DNA of 64,000 nucleotides. Origin: an uncultured Muribaculaceae bacterium. Its GTDB lineage: Bacteria > Bacteroidota > Bacteroidia > Bacteroidales > Muribaculaceae. Location of the stretch: assembly GCA_910579105.1 (NCBI GenBank), contig CAJTRT010000004.1:21135-85134 (forward strand), written 5' to 3'. A program made the position numbers and the translations under genes. This document shows, piece after piece, positions 17,903-27,000 of the stretch (position 1 is the first letter of the stretch; every line of letters starts with the position of its first letter). Under the pieces are notes generated by a model. That model worked only from the letters and a program-made list of their open reading frames with translations, had not been told where the DNA came from and ran no database searches.

Positions 17903-18027
17903 GCGGCTCGTCAGAACGGTCCGGATGGTAGGAGCCGGAGTCCGAGGGTGACGGGAGCGGTCTTAGGACCGTGACCGAACCCGGGTGGCTTCGGCGACGA
18001 CCCAGACGGGCCGTTATCACGAGCCGC
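17903..18027 (+). ncRNA. Structured RNA-like element, copy B
   Basis: Strand is inferred by analogy with copy A (1381-1513). Outer stem 17903-17911/18019-18027 continues after a small internal loop as 17915-17922 (AACGGTCC)/18008-18015 (GGGCCGTT). The second stem is 17934-17942 (GCCGGAGTC)/17987-17995 (GGCTTCGGC). The third is 17957-17962 (GCGGTC)/17967-17972 (GACCGT) with loop TTAG. Loop segments GGATGGTAGGA, CGAGG...GGGA, GACCGA and GACGACCCAGA match copy A; stems differ but remain paired. It ends two bases from the xylA stop codon on the opposite strand, so on the xyl transcript it would appear as the complement. Confidence 0.7.
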
Positions 18028-18029
18028 GG

Positions 18030-19346
18030 TTAGGCGTACATGTTGACGATGGCCTCGTACAGCTCCTGCTTGCCGGAAGTAACGGCGGGCTCGGGCTGGG
18101 TCTTGGCGTAGGCTACGACGTCCTCGAGGGTCAGCTTACCCTCCTCGAACTTCTTGCCCTCGCCCTTGTCGAACGAAGCGTAGCGCTCTTCGAGCATCTT
18201 CTTGTAGGGCGACTTCTCCAGAACGTCGGCGGCGCTGAGAAGCGCGCGTGCCATGGCGTCCATGCCGGCGATGTGGGCGATGAAGATATCCTCCAGGTCG
18301 GTGGAGTTGCGGCGGGTCTTGGCGTCGAAGTTGGTGCCGCCGTTGCCGAGGCCGCCGTTGCGGATGATCTGCATCATGGCCTGTGTCAGTTCGTAGTTGT
18401 CGATGGGGAACTGGTCGGTGTCCCAGCCGTTCTGGTAGTCGCCGCGGTTGGCGTCGATCGAGCCGAGCATGTTGTTGTCGACGGCCACGCACAGTTCGTG
18501 CTCGAAGGTGTGGCCTGCCAGGGTGGCGTGGTTGACCTCGATGTTCACCTTGAAGTCCTTGTCGAGGCCGTGGGCCTTGAGGAAGCCGACAACGGTCTCT
18601 GTGTCGACGTCATACTGGTGCTTGGAGGGTTCCATGGGCTTCGGCTCAATCAGGAAGGTGCCGGTGAAGCCCTTCGAGCGGGCGTAGTCGCGAGCCATGG
18701 TGAGCATCATGGCCAGGTGCTCCTTCTCGCGCTTCTGGTCGGTGTTCAGCAGGCTCATATAGCCCTCGCGGCCGCCCCAGAAAACGTAGTTCTGACCGCC
18801 GAGGGCGATCGTGGCGTCGATGGCGTTCTTGATCTGCACGGCGGCGCGGGCCACGACGTCGAAGTCGGGGTTGGTCGCGGCACCGTTCATGTAGCGGCCG
18901 TTGCCGAACACGTTGGCAGTGCCCCAGAGGTTCTTGATGCCGGTCTCGGCCATCTTCTCTTTGAGGTAGGCCACGATTTCCTTCATGCGTGCCTCGTAAT
19001 CCTCGATGTTGTCAAGGTCGCCGATCAGGTCGGTGTCGTGGAAGCAGAAGTACTCGATGCCGAGTTTCTGCATCACCTCGAAGCCCGCGTCGGCCTTCTG
19101 TTTGGCGACGGTCATCGCGTCGGCGCCCTCGTTCCAGGGGAACTTCTTGGTGCCGGTGCCGAACTGGTCGCCACCCTCGGCGCACAGAGTGTGCCACCAG
19201 GCCATGGCGAATTTGAGCCATTCCTTCATAGGCTTGCCGAGAACCACGCGCTCAGCGTCGTAGTAGCGGTAGGCCATAGGGTTGTAGCTTTCGGGACCCT
19301 CGTAGGCGATTTTGCCCACGGTGGGGAAATACTCTTTCTTTGACAT
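18030..19346 (-). CDS. xylA: Xylose isomerase
   Basis: Converts D-xylose to D-xylulose in the cytosol with divalent metals. 438 residues, the usual length for the group II enzymes of Bacteroidota. Visible: FAMAWWHTLCAEGGDQFG near the N-terminus, the catalytic His region in YFCFHDTDL, YVFWGGREGYMSLLNTD, the metal ligand Glu in LIEPKPMEPSKHQYD, and NIEVNHATLAGHTFEHEL and GSIDANRGDYQNGWDTDQFP with further metal ligands. Second gene of xylB-xylA-xylE; 89 bases separate it from xylB. Confidence 0.97.
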   Translation of the reverse strand: MSKKEYFPTVGKIAYEGPESYNPMAYRYYDAERVVLGKPMKEWLKFAMAWWHTLCAEGGDQFGTGTKKFPWNEGADAMTVAKQKADAGFEVMQKLGIEYFCFHDTDLIGDLDNIEDYEARMKEIVAYLKEKMAETGIKNLWGTANVFGNGRYMNGAATNPDFDVVARAAVQIKNAIDATIALGGQNYVFWGGREGYMSLLNTDQKREKEHLAMMLTMARDYARSKGFTGTFLIEPKPMEPSKHQYDVDTETVVGFLKAHGLDKDFKVNIEVNHATLAGHTFEHELCVAVDNNMLGSIDANRGDYQNGWDTDQFPIDNYELTQAMMQIIRNGGLGNGGTNFDAKTRRNSTDLEDIFIAHIAGMDAMARALLSAADVLEKSPYKKMLEERYASFDKGEGKKFEEGKLTLEDVVAYAKTQPEPAVTSGKQELYEAIVNMYA

Positions 19347-19435
19347 TGCGGTTTGTGTTATATTGTTGGTTGTTGTTTTGTTTAAAATCAGCTTATTATA
19401 ACTCTTATAATTCTTATAAAGAAATTATTCGGGGC

Positions 19436-20917
19436 TCAAAGGTTCCGCAGCAGTATATTTTTCCAGCGGGCGTAGGCTTCGAGGTAGGGCGCGCGGTCGG
19501 TCGGCGGCTCTATGACCGCCAGCTGCCGCAGCGAGGCGAACGCCTCCTTGGGCGACTTGTAGATTCCGGCGCCGATGCCCGCGCCGCGGGCGGCTCCCGC
19601 CGCGCCGTCGGTGTCGAACAGGTGTATCGAGGCTCCCGAAACCCCGGCCAGGGTCTCGCGGAAGATGGGCGACAGGAACATATTGGCATTCCCGGCGTGA
19701 ATCTTGTCAATCTTCATGCCGATGCTCTCCATAATCTCCATGCCATACATGAAGGAGAACACAATCCCCTCCTGCGCGGCGCGCAGCAGGTGCGAGCGGT
19801 TGTGGATGTTGAAGTTGACACCGTGGATCGAGCAGCCCGCCTCGCGGTTCTCCAGCACGCGCTCCGCCCCGTTGCCGAAGGGGAGAATCGACACCCCCGC
19901 GCTCCCGGCGGGAGCCTCGGCCGCGAGGGCATTCATCTCGTCGTAGGAGCATCCGGTGGGAGCCACGTTGCGCTTCATCCAGGAATTGAGGATGCCGGTG
20001 CCGTTGATGCAGGTCATCACCCCGATGCGGGGCGCTGCCTTGGTGTGGTTTACGTGGGCGAAATTGTTGACGCGGCTCAGCGGGTCGTAGTCAACAGTGC
20101 CGTTGATGCCGTAGACCACCCCGGAGGTGCCGGCGGTGGAAGCTATCTCGCCCGGCTCGAACACATTGAGCGACAGAGCGTTGTTCGGCTGGTCACCGGC
20201 GCGGTAGGTCACCGGCGTGCCCTCTTTCAGCCCAAGCTCCGCGGCGGCCTCGGCGGTGAGACCTCCCTGGTCGCCGAAAGTAGGCGTCACCTCGGGAAGA
20301 ATCTCCATCGGGAAACCGAAATAGTCCATCAGCAGCTTCGAGGGAGCGTCGGCCTGGAAGTCCCAGAGCATGTACTCCGAAAGCCCCTCGGGATTGGTGA
20401 GGCAGCGCCCGGTCATGCGCCAGGCGGCGTAGTCGCCCGGGAGCATCACCTTCCACACGCGGTCGAAAAGCCCCGGCTCGTTCTCCTTGACCCACGCCAG
20501 CTTGGTGGCGGTGAAGTTGCCCGGCTTGTTGAGGATTCCGGGCATTATCTTCTCGGCTCCGAGGTCGGCCACGGCCTTCTCGCCGTATGGCACGCCGCGC
20601 GAATCGCACCATATTATACTGTCGCGGAGCACGCGCCCCTCCCTGTCGATGAGCACCACTCCGTGCATCTGGTAGGAAATGCCGATCGCCTTTATGTCGG
20701 CGGGGTCGGCCTTCGAGATAGCGAGCACCGAGCGGGTCGCCTCTTTAAGGCGCGTCCACCAGTCCCCGGGGTTCTGCTCGGCCCAGCCGGGGCGGAGCGA
20801 CTTGATGGGAGCCTCCTGGCGGGGATAGAAGTCCGAAGCGACAATCGCGCCGGTCTCGGCGTCAACGATGCAAGCCTTGACGGACGATGTGCCGATATCG
20901 TAGCCTAATAAGTACAT
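19436..20917 (-). CDS. xylB: Xylulokinase
   Basis: Phosphorylates D-xylulose to xylulose 5-phosphate for the pentose phosphate pathway. 493 residues, FGGY carbohydrate kinase family. Visible: ATP/phosphate motif YDIGTSSVKACIVD at the N-terminus, the Trp-rich RPGWAEQNPGDWW, the MHGVVLIDREGRVLRDSIIWCDSR segment holding the catalytic-domain substrate site, TAGTSGVVYG, and GASIHLFDTDGAAGAARGAGIGAG near the C-terminus, which matches the second FGGY signature region. First gene of the xyl set; it has a good promoter at 20964-20993. Confidence 0.92.
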   Translation of the reverse strand: MYLLGYDIGTSSVKACIVDAETGAIVASDFYPRQEAPIKSLRPGWAEQNPGDWWTRLKEATRSVLAISKADPADIKAIGISYQMHGVVLIDREGRVLRDSIIWCDSRGVPYGEKAVADLGAEKIMPGILNKPGNFTATKLAWVKENEPGLFDRVWKVMLPGDYAAWRMTGRCLTNPEGLSEYMLWDFQADAPSKLLMDYFGFPMEILPEVTPTFGDQGGLTAEAAAELGLKEGTPVTYRAGDQPNNALSLNVFEPGEIASTAGTSGVVYGINGTVDYDPLSRVNNFAHVNHTKAAPRIGVMTCINGTGILNSWMKRNVAPTGCSYDEMNALAAEAPAGSAGVSILPFGNGAERVLENREAGCSIHGVNFNIHNRSHLLRAAQEGIVFSFMYGMEIMESIGMKIDKIHAGNANMFLSPIFRETLAGVSGASIHLFDTDGAAGAARGAGIGAGIYKSPKEAFASLRQLAVIEPPTDRAPYLEAYARWKNILLRNL

Positions 20918-20963
20918 TTTCGAGGAAATATAGTTTTTACGTTGGTTTCGATCTAAGAGCGCG

Positions 20964-20993
20964 CAAATTTAACAACACGCGTCAAACGGCAAA
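20964..20993 (-). promoter_or_regulatory. Promoter of xylB-xylA-xylE
   Basis: On the minus strand TAAATTTG (20971-20964) matches the -7 consensus TAnnTTTG exactly. TTTG at 20993-20990 lies 18 bases upstream, near the usual 19-21. Expected leader about 40 bases. Confidence 0.6.
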
Positions 20994-21183
20994 GCAAAAA
21001 TTCATCATAATTCGCCCCAATGCGCGCCCCATAACAACATTTCCCCTTTTTTCACCAATTAGCACCCCTTCGCGGAAGCCGCCCCCGCGGCGGCGCTGAC
21101 ACCTCCGGGTCCCAGGCGCGAATTAACAGCCGCGCTGGCACCCATTCCGCCAATTCTTCCACTGATTTGCGTCCGCCATTCAC

Positions 21184-21191
21184 TAATTTTG
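21184..21191 (+). promoter_or_regulatory. Candidate -7 element of the GH28-GH105 gene
   Basis: TAATTTTG matches TAnnTTTG and lies 54 bases before the ATG. The nearest TTTG (21166-21169) is only 14 bases upstream, which is short. The remainder of the 328-base divergent gap (20918-21245) holds the xylB promoter and an AGCACCCCTT stretch at 21061-21070 resembling part of the motif upstream of the pectate lyase. Confidence 0.4.
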
Positions 21192-21245
21192 ACCTTGGGA
21201 GGCACAAGCCCGAAATCTGAAACATAATCTAACCCAAAACATATC

Positions 21246-23831
21246 ATGAAAAAGTATTCCCTGATTCTTTTGAGCCTGCTCATGCCCGCCCTGGCGGCGG
21301 CAAGCGCCTGGGACACGGAGTATCGCGCCGTCGAGGCAAAAATCAGCGAGCCCGAGTTCGCCGACCGCGCCTTCGACATAACAAGCTACGGCGCGTCGAC
21401 CGAGGCCTCGGCCGCTCAGAACCAAAAAGCCATCGCAAAGGCTGTCGCCGCCTGCGCCAAAGCCGGCGGGGGCCGCGTGGTAGTACCCGAAGGCACCTTC
21501 ACCACCGGCGCCATACGCCTGGAAAGCGGCGTGAATCTCGTGGTTGAGAAAGGCGCCACCCTGCTGTTCGCCTTCGAGCCAGAGCTGTATCCGCTCGTGC
21601 CCACCCGCTGGGAGGGCCTCGACTGCACCAACCTCTCCCCCTGCGTCTACGCCTACAAGGCCAAGAACGTCGGCCTCACCGGAGAAGGCACCATCGACGG
21701 AGGAGCCTCGAACGACACATGGTGGAAATGGTCCGGCAAGAAACACTACGGCTGGAAAGAGGGGCAGCCCCGCCAGCAGGACGACCAGTGCCGCCCCCGA
21801 CTGCTCCGCATGGCCGAGGACGGCGTGCCCGCCGAGGAGCGCGTGTTCACCGCGGAACACCTCCTCCGGCCCCAGCTCGTCAACTTCAACCAGTGCGAGG
21901 GCGTGCTCATCGAGAACCTCACCCTGCTCCGCTCCCCCTTCTGGGTGATCCACCCGTTGCTCTGCGAGAATGTCACCGTCCGCGGCGTACACATCAGCAA
22001 CGACGGCCCCAACGGCGACGGCTGCGACCCCGAGAGCTGCGACGGCGTGCTCATAGAGAACTGCTTCTTCAACACCGGCGACGACTGCATAGCCGTCAAG
22101 AGCGGCCGCAACAACGACGGCCGCCTCTGGGACCGGCCCTCGGAGAACATCATAATCCGCGGCTGCAAGATGGAGAACGGCCACGGAGGCGTGGTGATCG
22201 GGTCCGAAATCTCCGGCGGATGCCGCAACCTCTTCGCCGAGAACAACGACATGGACTCGCCCAACCTCGACCGCGTGTTCCGCCTGAAAACCAACTCCTG
22301 CCGCGGAGGCGTGATCGAGAAAATCTACGCCCGCGACATCCGCGTGGGCGAGTGCAAGGAGTCGGTCCTGAAAATAAACCTCGACTACGAGCCTAAGGAA
22401 ATCTGCTGTCGCGGATACCTCCCCACCGTGCGCGACATATACCTCGAGGACATAACCTGCGGCAAGAGCAAGTACGGCGTGATGATCGTGGCCCTCGACT
22501 CCGTTTCCAATGTCTACAACATCAACGTGAAGAACTGCCACTTCAACGGCGTGCAGGCCGGGAACTACCTTAAAGGGAAGGCCCACGACCTCCACTACGA
22601 CAACCTCTTCATCAACGGATCGCTCGCCCTCGCCGAAAAGCCCCACAAGACCTTCTCGCAGTGGATGACCCACTCGGAGATGGCCCGCGTGCCGCAGAGC
22701 TGCCTCCTCGACTTCTCCAAGAAGCCCAAATGGAGCTACGTCATGGGCATCGAGCTGGAAGCCATGCTCGACACATACCTCAAATACGGCAACGATGCGA
22801 TACGCGACTACTGCCTGAGCTACACCGACACTATGATTCATCCCGACGGATCCATCCGCGGGTACAACATCGACGACTACAACCTCGACAACGTGCGCAC
22901 GGGACACTTCGTGACCCGCCTCCACGAGCACTTCCCCCAGGGAAAGAACTTCCTGGCCATGAAGACCCTCATGAAGCAGCTCGAGAAGCAGCCCCGCACC
23001 AACGAGGGGGTCTACTGGCACAAGGCAATCTACGCCTACCAGGTATGGCTCGACGGCATCTTCATGGGGCTCCCCTACCGGGTGCTCACCGCCCCCCAGT
23101 TCCACAAGGGGAAGAAACTCACCAAGATATACGACGACGCCGTAGACCAGCTCAAAAAGACCTACGAGCGCACATTCGACCCCGCCACCGGCCTCAACCG
23201 CCACGCCTGGGACGAGAACCGCGACATGTTCTGGAGCGACAACGCAACCGGCCTGTCGCAGCACTGCTGGGGACGCGCCCAGGGATGGTACACGATGGCC
23301 CTCGTCGAAGTGCTCGACGCCCTCCCCGCCGACTACAAGCGCCGCGCCGAGGTGGAGGAACTCCTCGACAAGACCCTCGCCAACGTCGTCAAGTGGCAGG
23401 ACAAGAAAACCGGCCTATGGTACCAGGTCATGGACTCCCCGGAACGCGAGGGCAACTACCTCGAATCCACCTGCTCCTCGATGTTCTCCTACGCCATGCT
23501 CAAAGCCGCCCGCCGCGGCTACGCCGACAAGAAATACCTCGAAACCGGCAAGAAGGCATATATGGGAATCATCGACAACTTCATCCGCGTAAACCCCGAC
23601 AAGACCATCTCCCTGACAAACTGCTGCGCCGTGGCCGGCCTCGGCCCGGGCATCTCCCCCTCCGTCCAGAAAGCCGCACCCAAAGTCAAGGAGAACACCC
23701 GCCGCGACGGCTCCTACGCCTACTACCTCTCCGAACCGGTCCGCGACAACGACGCCAAGGGCGTGGGCCCCTTCATCTGGGCCTCCCTCGAAATGGAAGA
23801 CCTCGGCCTCACCACCGACATCCTCCCCTGA
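21246..23831 (+). CDS. GH28 polygalacturonase fused to GH105 unsaturated uronyl hydrolase
   Basis: Two enzymes in one 861-residue secreted chain (signal peptide MKKYSLILLSLLMPALAAASA). GH28 part, about 40-470, is a beta-helix with the catalytic Asp motifs NGDGCDPES (256-264) and NTGDDCIAVKSG (276-287), then GHGGVVIGSE (from 312) and the RLKT motif; it hydrolyses galacturonan. GH105 part, about 490-855, is an (alpha/alpha)6 barrel of YteR type: QVWLDGIFMG with the likely catalytic Asp603, HAWDENRDMFW, and GRAQGWY. It removes the 4,5-unsaturated galacturonic acid ends left by lyases. Divergent from xylB and convergent with the CE8-PL1 gene. Confidence 0.92.
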   Translation: MKKYSLILLSLLMPALAAASAWDTEYRAVEAKISEPEFADRAFDITSYGASTEASAAQNQKAIAKAVAACAKAGGGRVVVPEGTFTTGAIRLESGVNLVVEKGATLLFAFEPELYPLVPTRWEGLDCTNLSPCVYAYKAKNVGLTGEGTIDGGASNDTWWKWSGKKHYGWKEGQPRQQDDQCRPRLLRMAEDGVPAEERVFTAEHLLRPQLVNFNQCEGVLIENLTLLRSPFWVIHPLLCENVTVRGVHISNDGPNGDGCDPESCDGVLIENCFFNTGDDCIAVKSGRNNDGRLWDRPSENIIIRGCKMENGHGGVVIGSEISGGCRNLFAENNDMDSPNLDRVFRLKTNSCRGGVIEKIYARDIRVGECKESVLKINLDYEPKEICCRGYLPTVRDIYLEDITCGKSKYGVMIVALDSVSNVYNINVKNCHFNGVQAGNYLKGKAHDLHYDNLFINGSLALAEKPHKTFSQWMTHSEMARVPQSCLLDFSKKPKWSYVMGIELEAMLDTYLKYGNDAIRDYCLSYTDTMIHPDGSIRGYNIDDYNLDNVRTGHFVTRLHEHFPQGKNFLAMKTLMKQLEKQPRTNEGVYWHKAIYAYQVWLDGIFMGLPYRVLTAPQFHKGKKLTKIYDDAVDQLKKTYERTFDPATGLNRHAWDENRDMFWSDNATGLSQHCWGRAQGWYTMALVEVLDALPADYKRRAEVEELLDKTLANVVKWQDKKTGLWYQVMDSPEREGNYLESTCSSMFSYAMLKAARRGYADKKYLETGKKAYMGIIDNFIRVNPDKTISLTNCCAVAGLGPGISPSVQKAAPKVKENTRRDGSYAYYLSEPVRDNDAKGVGPFIWASLEMEDLGLTTDILP

Positions 23832-23865
23832 CCCTGACACCCGCCATCCCCATAAACGAAGCAGA

Positions 23866-23895
23866 CAGCGGCGCACCTTTCCAGGTGCGCCGCTG
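23866..23895 (+). terminator. Hairpin terminator after the GH28-GH105 gene
   Basis: Perfect 13-bp stem CAGCGGCGCACCT/AGGTGCGCCGCTG with loop TTCC, 35 bases after the stop. Only a short T-rich stretch (GGTGGTTTAT) follows, so termination may be partial. Confidence 0.65.
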
Positions 23896-23926
23896 GTGGT
23901 TTATACAGAGTGGTTGGGGATTGGAT

Positions 23927-24048
23927 GTAGGGACGCGGCGTGCCGCGTATTGGGGCGGTTACCTGGCTTTACGCGGCACGCCGCGTCCCTATCATACAAC
24001 TCACGGTTGTGGAGGTTCCTGGTAGGGAGGCGATATATCGCGTCGCAT
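23927..24048. repeat. REPIN-like pair plus a variant half-element
   Basis: GTAGGGAC-family pair: left half 23927-23950 (plus), right half ending at 23991 (minus), stem ACGCGGC/GCCGCGT. A further single half at 24022-24048 begins GTAGGGAG and has a different stem built on CGATATATCG. Located between the convergent GH28-GH105 and CE8-PL1 genes. Confidence 0.75.
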
Positions 24049-24068
24049 AGGCGGGAGAGGCCGGGGAA

Positions 24069-27000
24069 TCAGAGGATTACCTTGAGGACTGCGGGTGCGG
24101 TGCGGGGGGAGTCGACGCGGAGCAGGGCCGGGCCGGCGGGGAGCGCCGGGAGGGTCTGCTCGGGGGCGGCCAGCCGGGCGGCGTGCAGGAGGCTTCCGTC
24201 GGCGGCGTAGACGCTGAGGGTTCCGCCAACGGCGGCATCGGGAATGGTCAGGACGCGGGTGGCTGAGTTATAGCTGACCTCCGAGGCGATGCTGACGGTC
24301 GGGAGGGCGTTCTCGCCGAAGACGCGGTCCATCTCCTCGCCCATCAGCGAGTTGAGATAGACTTCGAGGGCGGTGTACCCGTCGGCGTTGCGGCGGTTGC
24401 CGTCGGCGGTCAGCGGATCGAGGCCGTTGGAGCGCTCCCACTCGTCGGGGATTCCGTCGCCGTCGGTATCGGCGGGAACCTCGTAGTCAGTGGAATAGGA
24501 GAAGAAGCCCTCGGCGTCGGCTTCCGTGTCGATGATGCCGGAGGTCTTCCCCTTGGCGGTACCGCCATAAGTTACCTTGCCGGTACGCGCGTCATTCGCC
24601 ACGCGGGCCTCCACCTTGTCGCGGTTGATGGTTCCAGCCTTATCGACCACGGTGTTGAACGCGTCCTCGGCGCTCTGGAAGCCGGTCAGCATAAAGAAAG
24701 AGGGGTCGTAGACGCCCTGGTTACCGGCAACACCGTACTTGTAGTAAGGATTTTGTGGAATGATACGTTCCGCCGCCTTTATGTCGTCGAGCTTATAGGT
24801 TTCGGCGGTCATCCCCTTCCAGTTGTCGGCTGTGGCCGCCGCGCTGGCCGTCGCCACGTTGCCGCTGACGAACCACTTCGCGGGAGCCCATGACTTGGCA
24901 CCGGAGCGGGCGTAAGAGGAGTTGACAAACACTGCCTTGGAGCCGTCGGAAGCGGGACCGCGGCGGTAGTAGTTATTGATGAAGTTGCACTCGTGGGCCG
25001 AGTTGAGTCCGTTGTAGTTGGAAATCGGGGCGGTGTTCTCGCCTCCGTAACAGGCACCGGCACCGCCATAGTTGAAGTTGACGTTGTTGATGTACTCGAT
25101 GAACACAACGTGGTCCTCGCCCCGGGCGCCATTGAAGCGACACGAGCGCGACTGGTTGTGGGCCAGCAGGTTGTGGTGGTAGGTAGCGGGAGAGCCTCCC
25201 CACTGGCAGCCATAGCCGCGGTCACCCTTGGAATGGCCGGCGCGGAAAAGTCCCTCGTGCACGATGCTGTACTGCACCGTAAGGAAATGGGAGTCGGCGG
25301 TGTTCATGTTCTCCTCGACCGACCAGCCGAACGAGCAGTGGTCGAAAATGAAGTTCGAGCAGTTCTCCGCCCCCAGGGCGTTCTCCGCCATTATGTCTCC
25401 CGCGACAGACTTTTGGCCGATGCGAAAGCGCGTGTTACGCACTATGAAGTTCGACGAGCCGCCGAGGTTGACCTTGTTGCGGGTGATCGCGATACCCTCG
25501 CCCGGAGCGGTCTGCCCCGCGAGAGTCCAGTCGGCGCGGCTGACACGCAGCTCGCGTGTGAGGGCGATCTGGCCGCTGACGGCGAACACGATTGTCAGAG
25601 GCTCATTCTTATACTGGTCAAACGCCCAGCGGAGCGTCCCCTCCGAGCCGTCGTCGGCCAGGGAGGTAACTGTCACCACCCGGCCTCCGCGGCCTCCGGA
25701 AGTAAATTTGCCGAAACCCTCGGCGGTGGGGAACGCCGTGAGACGCACCGCCTCCTTCACCTCAGCCGCCGCGGATGTAACGCCGTAGCGCGAGACAGCC
25801 TTCACCATATAGCTCTTAGAAGGGTCGAACCCGTCGAAAGCGTTCTCAGTGGTGAAAACGGGAATCCCCTCGCAGATGACGAGATAGGCTGCGGCATCAG
25901 CATCCGCCTCCCAGGTGAAGCGGCTGTCGGTCAGGTGGAAGCCGGAGGGTGCGGCGGGTGTTTTGAGAATCTTCTCGAAGTCGAACGGCACCTTGCTGTA
26001 ACTGCCGAAGAGGAACGCGGGGTTCATATAAGCCCCGACCTCGGCATCCGAGGCCTGGCGGGAGAACGCGGCGCGGCGCGAGATGTCGGCCGCGGTGCCG
26101 TCGGGATTCTTCGAGCGGTATTCGTAGAGCGACGAGGAGTTCTCCGCCCCGCCCCAGGCCGTCCATCCGGCGGGGGCGATATGGGTGCCGAGAACGCAGT
26201 CGAGGAACATGGCGCCGGACTTCTCCTGCCAGGGACGACCGAGGGTGAACGACGAGGCCGGCACCCCCTCTTCCGCCGTCAGCAGGCAGTTGGAGAAGAA
26301 AAGGCCCGGATAAAAATATGGCTGCGACAATTCCGGATACATCACGCGGCTCATCGGCATAGGCGATCCGCCGGGTGCAGTGATGTAGCCACCCTTGGAA
26401 GCCTTGCGGGCTCGTATCTCGCAGTTGTCGAACCATTCGAGCCCGGCGTCATAGATGAAATCGACAGTACCCTCGATAACGCAGTCGCGGAAGTAGCCGC
26501 GCGACCCTACGTTTGACTTGTATGTGTCCTGGTAGCCCGAAATACGGCAGTTGTTGAACACGTGGGCATCAGCCCCGGTAAACAGCGCCTCGGCCTGTCC
26601 GGCACCCTCGCCCGCGGTATTTCGGATCGTGAGATTCTCCGCATAGAAACGCGGCGAGTAGACGTTGAGCGCGGCGCAGTCGTTGAAAGTCTTGGTGTTA
26701 TCGTTGCCGCGGCCCACCGCCGATGTTAGAACCACCGTCTCGCGGTCCTCGCCTATGAGCGAGATGAAGCGCTCCTTCTCCCCCTTGCGCCCGGCGTATA
26801 GATTCTCCTCGTAGATGCCGGGGCGTATGTAAACGAGAGCGCGCGCGCCGTCGGGCACCGCGTCAACAGCATCCTGTATTTTGGCGAAATCGCCCGTGCC
26901 GTCCTGGGCCACGACGAACGTCACGACCTCGGCGTTGTCGTCGGGTGCGGGATCAGCTGTCCCCCCGCCACCGAACTGGCTGAGGTCGGAAAGCTCGCCC

